This document shows positions 11,385 through 23,400 of a stretch of DNA of 64,000 nucleotides, piece by piece. The stretch is from NCBI GenBank assembly GCA_019022495.1, contig JAFEKR010000009.1, positions 2,046,001 through 2,110,000 on the forward strand, read 5' to 3'. The notes under the pieces are model-generated. The model was not told the origin of the DNA. It worked only from the letters and a program-made list of their open reading frames with translations, and did no database searches. The position numbers and the translations under genes are program-made. Source of the stretch: Epichloe hybrida. Lineage: Eukaryota > Ascomycota > Sordariomycetes > Hypocreales > Clavicipitaceae. Positions within the stretch are counted from its first letter, which is position 1. Each line of letters opens with the position of its first letter.

Positions 11385-11848
11385 CAAGCCCCGCGCGGGG
11401 CGGCCACTATTAGCTCTTAATGGCTATAGTGAGCGTGTTAGGGGCATGGAGACAGAGAGGTCAGAGACAGGGTGATCACATGGCGGATCCGAGGATCCCT
11501 TAGATAACTACATAGGAGCCGTTGCCTAGCTGTGACAGAGTGAAGCTATTGGGGGTTGGTAAAGGGGTATTTAGGCTAGTAAGAGATACTATGTAGTTCT
11601 GGTAAAATATAGTATGTAAGATGAGGTACTTTTTACCTGACTTAGTGCCACAGAAAGATCTATTATTAGCCTACTACACCTAGTCGTGTATATACTCGTG
11701 GAAAACCAAACAGGGGGATTGACTGTATATATGCAGTGATTTTTAACTACCTACATACTCCGTACCTAATTAGGATTTAGAGGCTCCTCCCCTACACCCC
11801 TAATAGCTCCACTCACTTTATCTACGTGGCCGCCCCGCATAGGGTTTC
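11385..11848. mobile_element. Small TIR element (MITE), possibly Tc1/mariner-type
   Basis: Inverted ends of about 23 bp: the left end begins CAAGCCCCGC and the right end, reverse complemented, begins GAAACCCTAT; both continue into the identical 13-mer GCGGGGCGGCCAC. Most mismatches between the ends are C/T or G/A. A TA dinucleotide flanks each side (11383-11384, 11849-11850), suggesting TA target duplication, although ACTA is shared just outside and the exact border may be 4 bp further out. About 464 bp, no coding capacity. GC content is far above its surroundings. Confidence 0.7.
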
Positions 11849-11852
11849 TAGT

Positions 11853-12956
11853 TATTATAAAATCATTTAGCGTGTGATCCACGAGCCAGTGCAAACTTTG
11901 CACGGGTGCAAAATGCACATAACAGGACGCGCTAGCTATTTTTATTAGCTAAGATCTATAGAATTTTATAGAATTTTATATAAATTATATAAATACTATA
12001 TTCTCCCTTATTTATAATATATCTTTTTAACTAAGGCTATATAAATACTTATAATAAGCTTAGATACTAAGAAAGAAGTAAATTTTACTAATTTTTAGGT
12101 ATAAACTATATACTTTATATAGTTCCTATATAAAGTTTACACTAGTGTAAAGTTTATACCTAGCTATAAGCTATAGTAATGTTTCTTAGGGTTAATAACC
12201 TCTTATTTTATTAATTTATTATAAATAAAGACACTAATAATAATCTTTAGCTTATGAATTTTATAGTATTTTTAGAAGCTAGGCTTACTATAAAGAACCC
12301 TATATAAGCTATATTACCTTTATTAGTATATTAACTAGAATTATAATACTTATAATACCCTTATAAGCCTTAGAAGTACTTATTTATTACTAATAGTATT
12401 ATGAAATCTTTATAAATAGATTCTTGAACTATTATTAGAAATTAAATTTATAAATCTCTTTTAGATACTAAAGGAGACTTTCCTTAAGCTTATTAATTTA
12501 ATAAGGTATTTATATATAATCTTTATTTATTAGCTAAAGCTATAGTTAGTTTTACTATTTATAAAGCTAAATAAGAAGTTTCTTTAATTTAATAGTGCTA
12601 TAAGTGCTATTAATAGTATATATATTTTAGTATATATTCTATAAAATTAGTAAGATACTAGTTAAAGAAAAATAATATCTTATAAAATTTACTAGTAGCT
12701 ATAAGCTTTAAGGAATTATTCCTATATATACTAGTAAGTACTAAAGGTTTTATTAATAATAGCACTTTATTATAGATAGTATTTATAAAGTCCTTTATAA
12801 TCCCTTAAGGCTAATTCTATCTTAGTAATATAAGATTGAGCTTGTATTATAGCCTAATAATGCTATTTTTAAGGGTTTAATATGATTTATAAGGCTAAAG
12901 AGAAGCTTATAAGTACCCTAATAATAAAAAAAAGCTTTTTAACTTCTAGTATATTT
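11853..12956. pseudogene. Unidentified degenerate sequence
   Basis: 11853-11940 is GC-rich and contains the palindromic GTGCAAACTTTGCAC; its nature is unknown. From 11940 to 12956 the sequence is very AT-rich. On the plus strand about 12390-12900 gives a weak run of protein-like sequence once TAA/TAG stops are ignored, which suggests an old transposon gene, but I could not place it in a family. It ends exactly where the antisense gypsy-II LTR begins. Confidence 0.35.
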
Positions 12957-13429
12957 TATTAAGCGGAAAACAACACCCTAAAAGACATGATACTAGCCCA
13001 TGGTCATAGGTAGTGATAACGTTTGCTTACGTTAGAAGAGTTAATTAACTTAAAAGTAGCAATTATAATAATAGCTAAATCTATCTTTATAGATAGAGAT
13101 AATTTAGATTAAATAGTCTATTAGATTAGAAGTGACTTTTTAGTTAAGTTAGGGAAATAATCTTATTAATTTATCTTATTAAGGTAAACATAATAGTAGC
13201 TATAGTAGCACTAGGTATTTAAGTTAAAAATCTTAAGTTAGGCGTGCATAAAGAACCTTAAAAGAATCTAGCTATAGGTAATCTCTTTATAGATTAAATA
13301 GTCCTCTTACTTAAATAACTAATATTATTATCCTTTATTATGTTATTTATCCTTATAATCCCTTATATCCCTCATGCTTATTATTATAATTACACGCGTT
13401 TATAAGCACGTGTATTAGAGTATATAATA
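12957..13429 (-). repeat. LTR of the antisense gypsy-II copy
   Basis: 473 bp, reverse complement of 51327-51799. It starts TATTAAGCGG where the intact end is TGTCAAGCGG (C->T/G->A changes). It ends near AGTATATAATA, followed on the plus strand by CCTCCCTA, the reverse complement of the AGGGAGG polypurine tract seen beside the sense 3' LTR. Confidence 0.85.
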
Positions 13430-14181
13430 CCTCCCTAATTATTTTCCCTTCCTAGCCCCTAGGAAAGGGAAAATAGTAATAAAGGGTAATAACTAAAGTA
13501 TTCTTTAAGTATAACTAATAGTATAATACTATATTTTAAGGGAAGGTATTATTTAATCTAGTATATATAAGTCTAAAGCTTTTATAAGAAAAGAAAAAGA
13601 ATAGAAAAAAAAGAAAATAGAAAAGAAACCTCCCTAGCTAGAGACCTAGATTTTTTATCTCCCTAGAGAGCTTTAGTGTCTTTAGTGTTTATAGGTAAGT
13701 AGTAAGTAATATTAGTAAGGGAGTGTGTAGTATAAGTTACTTTAATTCTTACTAGCTTACTCTCTTTTCTTAATCCTTATATTAATTAATTAATTTTATA
13801 GTATGCTTTTTCTCTTACTAGTAAGCTTTAATAATCTCTAGCTATATTTTATAGGAAACTAAGCTAAGTAGTATTACTAAAGTATATATAAATAATATTA
13901 GTAGTAATATAATTATTTCCCTTTAAGCTACTTATTTTAACTTAAGAAAAAGAAGAAGATTAATTATTATAGCTTATCCTATATCTCTAAGGGGGTAGTA
14001 TATAGTATTCTCTTTTACTTACTTAACTAGAGTTTTATAGTTATATACTTAGTTTTCCTTAGTAACTCTATAGATTTACTATAACCTTAGCTAATCCTTA
14101 GCAGAGCATTGCAATACAATACAATACAATACAATACATTACACAATACAATACATCTAAAATTTTACAATACAATACAAT

Positions 14182-16028
14182 CAGAGTATTGCACTAAAAC
14201 GTGTAGTGTAGTGTAGTATTTGTAGTGTAGTGTAGTAACTACACTATAAACTACACTAACTATAAGGAAAAAAAAACTACACTATACTAACTATAAAAAA
14301 AAAAAACTATAATACATTACACTATAAATTTTTTTTCCTAAACTACACTAACTACAAACACTATAAATATAGTATTAGACTTTTTATTAGTTATTAGTAT
14401 TTATAAGGTTAAAAGAAAGCTAGTTATATAAAAGCTTTTATTATTACCTATTTTATTAAATTAGTTATAGAATTTATAATATTATATTATTTTTATAATT
14501 TTATTATAACTAAGTAAGCTTATATATAATATTATACTTTTTTAATAATACTATTTAACTTAATACTTTATTTCCCTAATATAACTTAAAGAAAAACCTT
14601 CTTATTATATTATTTTATATTTCTATAAATTATTATTATTACTTATTTTAAAAAAACTATAAAAAAACTACTAGTAAACTTAATATAAGTAGCTTATTAT
14701 ATCTTATTATAGCTTATAATAGCTTATTATATCTTATTATAGCTTATAATAGCTTATAATACTAATATTACTAAGATTACTAGTATTACTAAGATTACTA
14801 AGATTACTAAGATTACTAAGATTACTAAGATTACTTATAATATTATTAGTGTTAAAGTTTAATAATAAATAAATAATAAATAAATAATAAATAAATAACT
14901 TAAATATAAATACTAGTAATTATAAGTAAATTACTATAGTAAAAGCTATAGTTTTTAATAACTTAGTATTTTAAGGTTTTTAAAAATATTAATATTATAA
15001 AAATGTTTTCTCTTTTGTGTTTTTTTAAAATAATAATAAATGTAAAATAATAGTAATTATAGTAATAATAGTAATTAAGGTTATAAAAGTTATTAAAGCT
15101 TTTATAATAAGTATAATATATTATATAAAACTAAGTCCTAGTATTATTTTTAAAAACAAGTTAAACTTATTTTTTATAGCTTATTTAAGCTATATAGGGT
15201 AATTAAAATAATACTATTAGTTATCTATTAATAAATTATAAATATTAGTCTATTATATTCTTTCTTTATGTATTATTATAATAAGATATATAAAGTTACT
15301 ATATATAACTTCTTAAAGCTTTAGAATTATAAAGCTTAAAGTAATATTTAATTAGTTTAAATAGTAAATAAATAGCTTAAGCTTTTTTAAGTTCTTATTA
15401 TATTAATAATAATATTAAAGTACTAAGTATATATTCTATTAACTTTTATATATTTATTTAGATTTCTAATTTAATTTAATTATATTAGTTTAGGGTATTT
15501 TTTAATTAAATTAATAATAAAAATATAAAATAATTCCTAATAATAGTAAATAAAATAATTAGAAGGTTTTTCTTAAAGTTATATTAGTAAAATAAAGTAA
15601 TAAGTATAATAGTATTATTAAAAAGGTATAATATTATAAATAACCCTAGTTATAGTAAAATTCTTAAAAAAAGTAAATATTATAAATTCTATAACTAATT
15701 AAGTAAAATAGGTAATAATAAAAGCTTCTATATAACTAGCTTTCTTTTAATCCTTATAATAACATTATATAATAAAAAGGCTCACTTTTTTTTTTACTAA
15801 CACTACATTTGTAGTTTTTATAGTTAGTGTAGTTAGTAACTACACTAACTACACTACACTATAAGCAAAAAAAAACTACACTATACTAACTATAAAAAAA
15901 AAAAAACTATAATACACTACACTATAAAAAAAAAACTACATTATACTAACTATAAGAAAAAAAAAACTATACTACAAATACAAATTTTTCCTAAAAACTA
16001 CACTAACTACACTACAAACAATACTCTG
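14182..16028. mobile_element. Non-autonomous hAT element A1
   Basis: 1847 bp with ends CAGAGTATTGC and CAATACTCTG and an 8-bp flanking duplication AATACAAT (14174-14181, 16029-16036). Close relatives are at 26170-28059 and 30524-32661, with a truncated one at 58178-58862. Just inside the ends are short tandem repeats of GTGTAGTGTA type and their complement. The interior is very AT-rich and non-coding; a segment around 14930-15050 matches the 3' flank of the hAT transposase at 38950-39165, so family A is likely derived from an autonomous hAT by internal loss. Confidence 0.85.
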
Positions 16029-16051
16029 AATACAATACATGTATTATTTGC

Positions 16052-17503
16052 AGAGCATGTAATGTAATGTAATGTAATGTAGTTTTTGGGGTTTGGATGT
16101 AATGTGTAATGTAATGTTAGGGGAAAAAGAAAGTGGGGTATATTAAGGTCTTATAATATTATATAGAATTTTCTCTTCAAGATTAATATTAACCTTTTTC
16201 TCCTACTATTTTTTGTAAAATTACTATAAATTTTCTAAATTTTCTAAATTTCTTATATTTTAGATTATTACTTATAATTCTAGGTATAGGGTATTATAAG
16301 TAAGATGAATACTTAAATTATATTCCTTATTTTTTTTTCTATATTTGTAGGTATTATAATACTAATAAACCTTTTTTCTAAGTATTAATATTAATTTATT
16401 TAGTATAAGTGTTTTTTTTACTAGAATATACCCTATATATACTTTTAGAAATAATGTTAAATAATATATTATAAATTCAAATAATTAGATTAAAAGATTA
16501 TAAAATATTTCTATAATAGCTTTTATTTTTCTTTATTTAAAACGAAAAACTTAGTCTAATATCTATTTTATTATAATTAATATAAAATATTTCTAATATT
16601 TATATTTTCTTTTACACTTTTTTTAAATTTATTACTTAAAGATTAATACTTTATTTATAAAGAATTCCTAAAATATTAGTAATAAAAGAAAAATATTTAT
16701 ATAATGTTAGTAATATAATTTAAAAAAGGCTTTATTTATTATAATAGCTTTTAGGTATATAAACTAATTATATAATATTATATACTATTTTTAAATATAG
16801 TATTTAATTATAATAAATTTGTAGCTTTTTCTATATTAGGTAATATAAGATATATATAATATAATTAGTATAATATAATTAGAAGAGACTTACTATACTT
16901 AAAATTAATACATTTTTATATAGAAAATACTTTTTTCTAAATAAAAATCAATTATTTCTTAGTAAAATTTATAGAAAAAGCTATAAATTAGCTAGATTTA
17001 TATAATTTTAAAGCTATAGGTATACTATTTCAATTTTATAGAGTAAATATAAAAAGTGGGTCTTATGTGGGTCTTATGTTAGTCTCTACTAGTTTGATTG
17101 GTCTTATTAGACTGTTTAGTCAATTGCGTCATTTGTGACTCACTTGCTTAGCTAAGTGAAAAAATTTTTAAGGAGGGGTATTCCTTTACTTTCTTTTTTC
17201 TTTCTTTCTTTTCTCTTTTCTTTTTACCTTAGTAAATCCAAAAAAAACATTTAGAAAAACCTTTATATAGTTAAGCTAGTTATATTTACTCTTGTTTTTA
17301 TAATCTTTTTACTTTTTAAATAAGTTATAAAACCCCTAAAAAAAACAAAAATTAGGAAAAATCAGGAAAAATCACAAAAAATCAGAAAAAAATCGACAAA
17401 AATTAGGAAAATTAGGAAAATTATACCTTTGAAAATCTGCAAAATCTACAAAAATCAGAGAAATCGGAAAAAATCGGAAAAAAAGACCTAGACCCACTTC
17501 ACT
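16052..17503 (+). mobile_element. Left end and leader of hAT-1
   Basis: Starts CAGAGCATGTAATG with a tandem TGTAATG array, then GGGGTTTGGATG and a long AT-rich leader. The first roughly 130 bp match the reverse complement of the right end of the element at 53852-55513. The leader (about 17050-17170) resembles the region upstream of the transposase in the second hAT (35410-35520), both with GTGGGTCT-type repeats and a pyrimidine run. The matching right terminus with a duplication of the 8 bp before 16052 was not found, so the element is incomplete on the right. Confidence 0.6.
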
Positions 17504-17795
17504 ATAGATTCCTCTTTTTGCCCCTTAGATAACAATTCTGATGCTAGTATGCCTAGCCCTTCTAGGCTAGCCTAGCTTTAGGGCCTTCTCAAACAAGTAA
17601 TCTTCTAGGATTATATGAGAAAACCCTTGAAAATCAACAAGATTACGAGTTTTCTTTAAAAGCATATATTTTTACCTATAATTTATTTAATTATCAGTTA
17701 TCTAATATTAAATATAATAAAGAAAGGGAAATTATATGCTTTTATACGTAATCTAAATATAATTTTACGTTTAGAAGCAAAGCAAAGAGATTCCA

Positions 17796-18065
17796 TGTCA
17801 CGGCTTGCACTGAAAGGTTAAGAACGAAGTGATGGCTAAGACTATCGCAGTCACTGCTAGATAGATGCTAGCTAGGGGCGGGTGCGTGAAGGTTTTAATC
17901 TCTAACCTAGCACTAATAATATGCGTAGTCTTTAATAAATACCTTGCTTTACAAGCACGTAGCTATCTTATAACTAGCTAGCCTCTTTATTATCTATATA
18001 GCTTAAAGCTTCTCTAAAGACTTACTTTAATAAATATCCTATCTTTAACCTCTACGCTCCTAATA
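17796..18065 (-). repeat. 3' LTR of gypsy-I
   Basis: 270 bp. The outer half (17796 to about 17940) keeps CpA/CpG-rich sequence such as TGTCACGGCTTGCACTG; the inner half (about 17950-18065) has A/T at sites where the other LTR keeps G/C. A run of C at 18070-18076 just inside is the complement of the polypurine tract. Confidence 0.92.
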
Positions 18066-19028
18066 TAATACCCCCCCTATATATAATTAACCTTAATTAT
18101 AAAATAAGCTACTTACTTAGGGCGTGGTTACTGTATTAAAGCTTTATAAGGAAAATAAGATAGGGCACCTTATATCTAGACACATAGGTAAACAAAAAGA
18201 AATAATAATAATAATGCCACTAATTAAAAACAACCCCTTATTATAGTTAGTAATGTTCTAATAGTAGCTTATATATAGCTTTACTATAGTAAAATAAATG
18301 TTATTGCCTATTACATAGCTAGAAAAAATAATATAGATAACCTATGTTAATTTTTATAATTAGTTAAATAAATAAGGTACTTAGTGCTAGGGTTCTAAAT
18401 AGTCTAACTAGAGGGCTTATATTATAGTTGCCGTGAGCTTATAGCTATTAGGCATGTGTGCGTTTAGTAATGCTAATAGTTATTATTATAATTTATGAAT
18501 TACCTATATACAGTGCGTTAGATTACTTAAGGGGTCTAGGGTTAATATAAAAGAGACTAATTTTTCCCCCCTTTTACACTTTTCCTTTCTTTTATAATAT
18601 CTCTTAACCTTATAAGTTACTCTTACTAGCTAAGTAGTAGCTCTCTTACTACTATTGCTTAGTAGTTACTAACCTCTTTTAGTCCCTAATTATTATTATT
18701 ATCTATCCTTATTTATCTTAGTTTCTTGCCCTTATCTAGCTTATAAGTTTGTACTCTTATTAGTATAACTTCCCTATCTAGTCTATTATAGCTAACTTAT
18801 AGCTAGTTTACTATATCTAAGTCTTATGCCTAAACTCTGCCTTTATTAATGCCTTAAGAAAATCTATTAACTAAGAAATCTCCTATAAAGTCTCCTATAA
18901 AGTCTTCTCTAAAGTAAACTTCTTCTAAAATCTTATTATAAGTTTATTATATCCTTATAGTGTCTTTATTACTAACTTACTACTAGTAAAATAACTTTAA
19001 AGAAGATTCTATATATATGCTATTATTA

Positions 19029-19599
19029 CGGATGTCCAAGTCAAAAGTCGTGTCCCCTGCATGCTGCTGCCTAGAGTGGCCTAAGGCATTAACGTAGTAG
19101 CCTAAGGCATATAAATAGTCTAGAATAATATAAGGAAAATTAAATAAGGTATCTCTACTATATAAACTACATATAAAAGTGACTTATCCTAGTTATTATT
19201 AGATTCTTTCTCTATATTACTAGAATCTAAGGTATTAAGGTCATTAGGACTGTTAGGACTGTTAAGCTTATAAGGGTTAAAAACTCACCTTCTTTTATTA
19301 TTATTAATAGCAGTAGTATCTTTGTCTTTAAACTCTGATTATAAAACAACCCTTTAAACCCTCTAACTATTAGCTTAACCTTCGTGACCTTTGCGATAGT
19401 TATGCAGCTAGATAAGGCAAAAGCTAGCTAACTTTAGCGATAGTTATAGCACTAGTGGCAAAAGCGGGCAAAGAGAGGGGAACCAGAGAAGAGGTAAGCC
19501 TCTTATTTAATTTACCTAGTGAGACTACGACCCCGCTAGCTAATTACATCCTTGACTAGGGTTGCGTGTAGGGGACATGACTTTTGACTTGGACATCCG
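19029..19599. mobile_element. MITE with long inverted ends and TA duplication
   Basis: 571 bp. The left end starts CGGATGTCCAAGTCAAAAGT and the right end is its reverse complement; similarity extends about 29 bp with one or two transitions (AGTCGTGTCCCC against AGTCATGTCCCC). TA lies on both sides (19027-19028, 19600-19601), as in Tc1/mariner-type insertions. The interior, especially 19370-19570, is GC-richer than the gypsy-I sequence around it and non-coding. Confidence 0.85.
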
Positions 19600-20499
19600 T
19601 AGTAAGTGGTAATATAGAATATTCTCCTAAAAAATAGCACCTATAAGATTCTAGGATACCTTATTAATAAAAAAACCTTCCTAGCTAAATATAATAAATC
19701 TTTAAGTATAACTTCTTTACTTACTTACTGCTTCTTTATAGCTAATATTTAATAGGCTATTTAATAAAATATGCTTATTACTTCTAAAATAATAAAAACT
19801 ATATTATAGTATATCTCTCTTAACTAGAATTTACCTAGTTATTCCTAATATACTACTAGACTCTAGCTTAAATTACGTAGCTTTATAATAGGCTATTTAA
19901 ACTTATTAAAGCTACTCCTAAAGGTAGTTACTACTATTAAAATAAAGTAAGTATAATCCTATTTCCTAGACACTAGATTACTACTAACTTACTACTAGCC
20001 TATTATAAAAGCGAAGAAAAAGCTATAGAATACTATCTTAGTTTATAAAAATTCTAATAAGCATAGTTATATTTACTACGCTTAAATATTTACTAATACT
20101 ACTTATAAGGTAAAATATAATAAACACACTATAATAGCGTTACTAAGTAATACTATAAATCTAAAGACTTAGATTAATATTTTAAACTCTCTTTGCTTTA
20201 TAGCCTAGAATATCCTAAAGGTAAGCTTTCTTAATATATATAGCTAATGCTTAACTAACTTACTAGTAGTTTATACTAAATACTATTAATTTACTTAAAT
20301 ATATTAGTCCTATTAAGCTCCCTAGTATACTTTAGGTCTATATATATAGAGAGAGGGATTCTAATAATAAAGATACTCCTAAGGCCTCTTTCTCTATAGC
20401 TCCTATAGCTACCACTAATAATAAGGGACTAGTAGTCTTAGGGGCTAACTCTATTATAAAGGGATAGGTGCTTAGTAGCTATATAATAGATTATTTAAG

Positions 20500-23400
20500 T
20501 TATCTAAGTAAATTAACTTTATTTTCTAATATCTTTAGTATATTAAGTTATAAAACATAACTACCTTATATTAACTTTGCTACTTAGCTATTACTTATAG
20601 TTATTAATAATTTCTCTAGTAATAAAATCCCTTTTTAATACCTAAGAATTCTCTAAAGCATTATAGCCCTTCTATTTAACTAGATATTTATAATGCCTTC
20701 TATTATAGTAATGCGAAATAATTCTCTTAACTTTAAACTCTTGTTTATTATCTTTAATAGTATCTTATAGTAAGAGCGTATTTTCTATATTAATTAAGTC
20801 CCCTTTAAAAGGTTTAAGACTAGTAATATTAAATACATTATATAATTAAGTCCTAGGTGGTAATTTTAATTAATATGCTAATCCGTAACTCCTAATTACC
20901 TTTTTAATTTTATAGGGGCCTAGATACTTTATAGCTAGCTTCCTACTAAGGTGTCTTAGGTTAATATTTTTTATTAATAATAAAATATAGTTACTAACTT
21001 TAAACCTTATTAGAATTCTCTTCTAGTTATAATATTTTTTATACTAAGTTTATAAGTTACTTAAAAGCTACTTAATTATAGTATGCTTCTCTCTTAGTGC
21101 TAAAATCCTACTTTTAGCTTAATTATTTACTAAAGGGATATTTACTACTACTTACTATAGACCTCTAGGATTATAACCTTATAATGCCTTTGCTAGTGTG
21201 TAGCTATGCGTTAAGTAATTGCTTATATTATACGCAAATTACGCTATTAATAAGTTATTTACCTAATTAGTTTATTTAGTATAAGTAAAAGCCCTTAAAT
21301 AATATTCTAAGACCTAGTTTAAATGTTTTATCTAACTGTCTATCTAGGGGTAAAAAGCGGTGCTAAGTAGCTGCTTTATTATAAGAAAATAACAAAAATT
21401 TATCTAGAAACCACTAGTAAATATAGAACCTTAGTTTATTATAATACCTTCTAGGGCTCTATAGTCTCTAAAAACATATTCTAAGAACATAGTTACTAGC
21501 CTATTGCTAGTTAGTTATGTTAAAATAGGGATGTAAATACTGTATTTTGTGAAATAGTTAATAATAACTAAAATTATATTATAGGTCTAATTTAAATCTT
21601 TTACTAGTGGAAGTCTAGTGATAAAATCCATTAATAATTCTTAAAAAGGGCGATTAGGCACTAGTAATATAGCTAGCTTACTATATAGTTTATAATACCT
21701 TGGTTTTAAAGTCTAATAATTTATATAAGTGCTAACGTGCACCTTTATATCTTTCTTTATTATTAGCTAATAATATTAGTTTGTAATCTAATAAAGAGTT
21801 TTACTTACTCCTTAGTGCCTAGTAGTAGGGTTATTATAAGTTAGTAATAAAATTCTTTCCTTATACCTAAAAGAATAAAAACATAATTCTTAAATATTAA
21901 TAGCTTAGAGAGTCTAATTAACTATATCTAGAATATAGCTAAATTACTACTTTTAAGTAACTTTAATTAAGCTATAGTAAAGTTATTGCCTTACTATGCT
22001 TTATATAATAAGACTTAAATTAGGGGTTTAATTCTAAGCTCTTTTCTAGAAAGTTAGAGTTAAACTTAGAAGAGGTTCTCTAAATAAATTAGATCCTAGC
22101 TATAATATCTCTATAAGTAATTAGTTTAATAAATGCTTCTAGTCTTATAATGACATAGATAAGTAACGTTTTTAAGGGGCGCCCTTGCTACTTACTAGCA
22201 ATAACCTATGCTAGTCTATCCCTATTAGAAATAGCTAGTCTAATAGGAAAATTAAAATAATTAAGCAATAAACAATGCATACGCTAGGTACTAATAGTAT
22301 TACTATAGCTAGCTTATTGCTTATTAATAGAAGTATAAAAAGTATTAAATAACCTTACTAATATAACTTTTCTAAGGTTATCTAGATTGTTAGGTTCTTT
22401 AGGAATATAGTTAAGTTATAATTTTTTAAAACCCTAGATATTAGCAGTATTATTGCAGCGTTATTATAACTAACTATTAGTTATATTAAGTGACGTTTTT
22501 GTAAAGCCTATAGCATTAATAATATCGCTATAGTGTTCCTATCTCTTAGTATCTATAAATTTAGATAAAAAGGTAGGAAGTTATATAGTTACTACTTTCT
22601 CTTTCCTTACCTTACTTATAAAATCTAGTCTTCTTAAAAGTGAGTTAGTAGGATTTAAATTCCCTATATAATATATAATCTTAAAATCAAAAGGACAAAG
22701 CTTATTAAGTGTAGTTACTTACTTACTAGTAAGCTTAGGCTTTATAGCAAGGTACTTATAGTTTAAATAATCTATAATAACTTTAATTATATAAGCTAAA
22801 TAAGCGAGATAGTGTCTCTATATGCGAAAAGCCTCTTAGATAGCTAATAATTCGCTATTAGGTATTAAATATTGTAATTTAGTATTAGTTATCTTTCTTA
22901 ATATAAACGTAACTAGGTGCTAGTGACCTAGCACTAATATTATAAGTATAGCCCTAATCATATGTCTAGATATATCTATCTCCACTCTAAGATACATAAG
23001 TGGGTTAAAATACCTAAAATTAGCACTTCCTAAAATCTTTATTAAAGCTCTCTAAATGCTACTAGCTTATAGAGTTCTAGTTTAAATGTCGCTAGTTAAT
23101 TCCCTCTAAGGCAATCTATTAATAGAATAATAACTTTACTATACTATTTAATAAAACAGCAGTAAAATCTAGTAAAACTAAGAAATAACTAAATATTAAA
23201 AACGCTACGTGGTATTAGCTAGGTCGCAATTGCTTTAACTCTTACTAGGTCTATTATAATACCTTTTTCTAATATCTTAAAGCCTAAAAATTTAACTTCC
23301 TTAACTAAAAATTAACACTTCTTAAGGTTAATAAAAAGACCTGCCTCTTTAAACTTATGTAAAACTTATTTAATATACTCTATATAATCTTTAACCTTAC

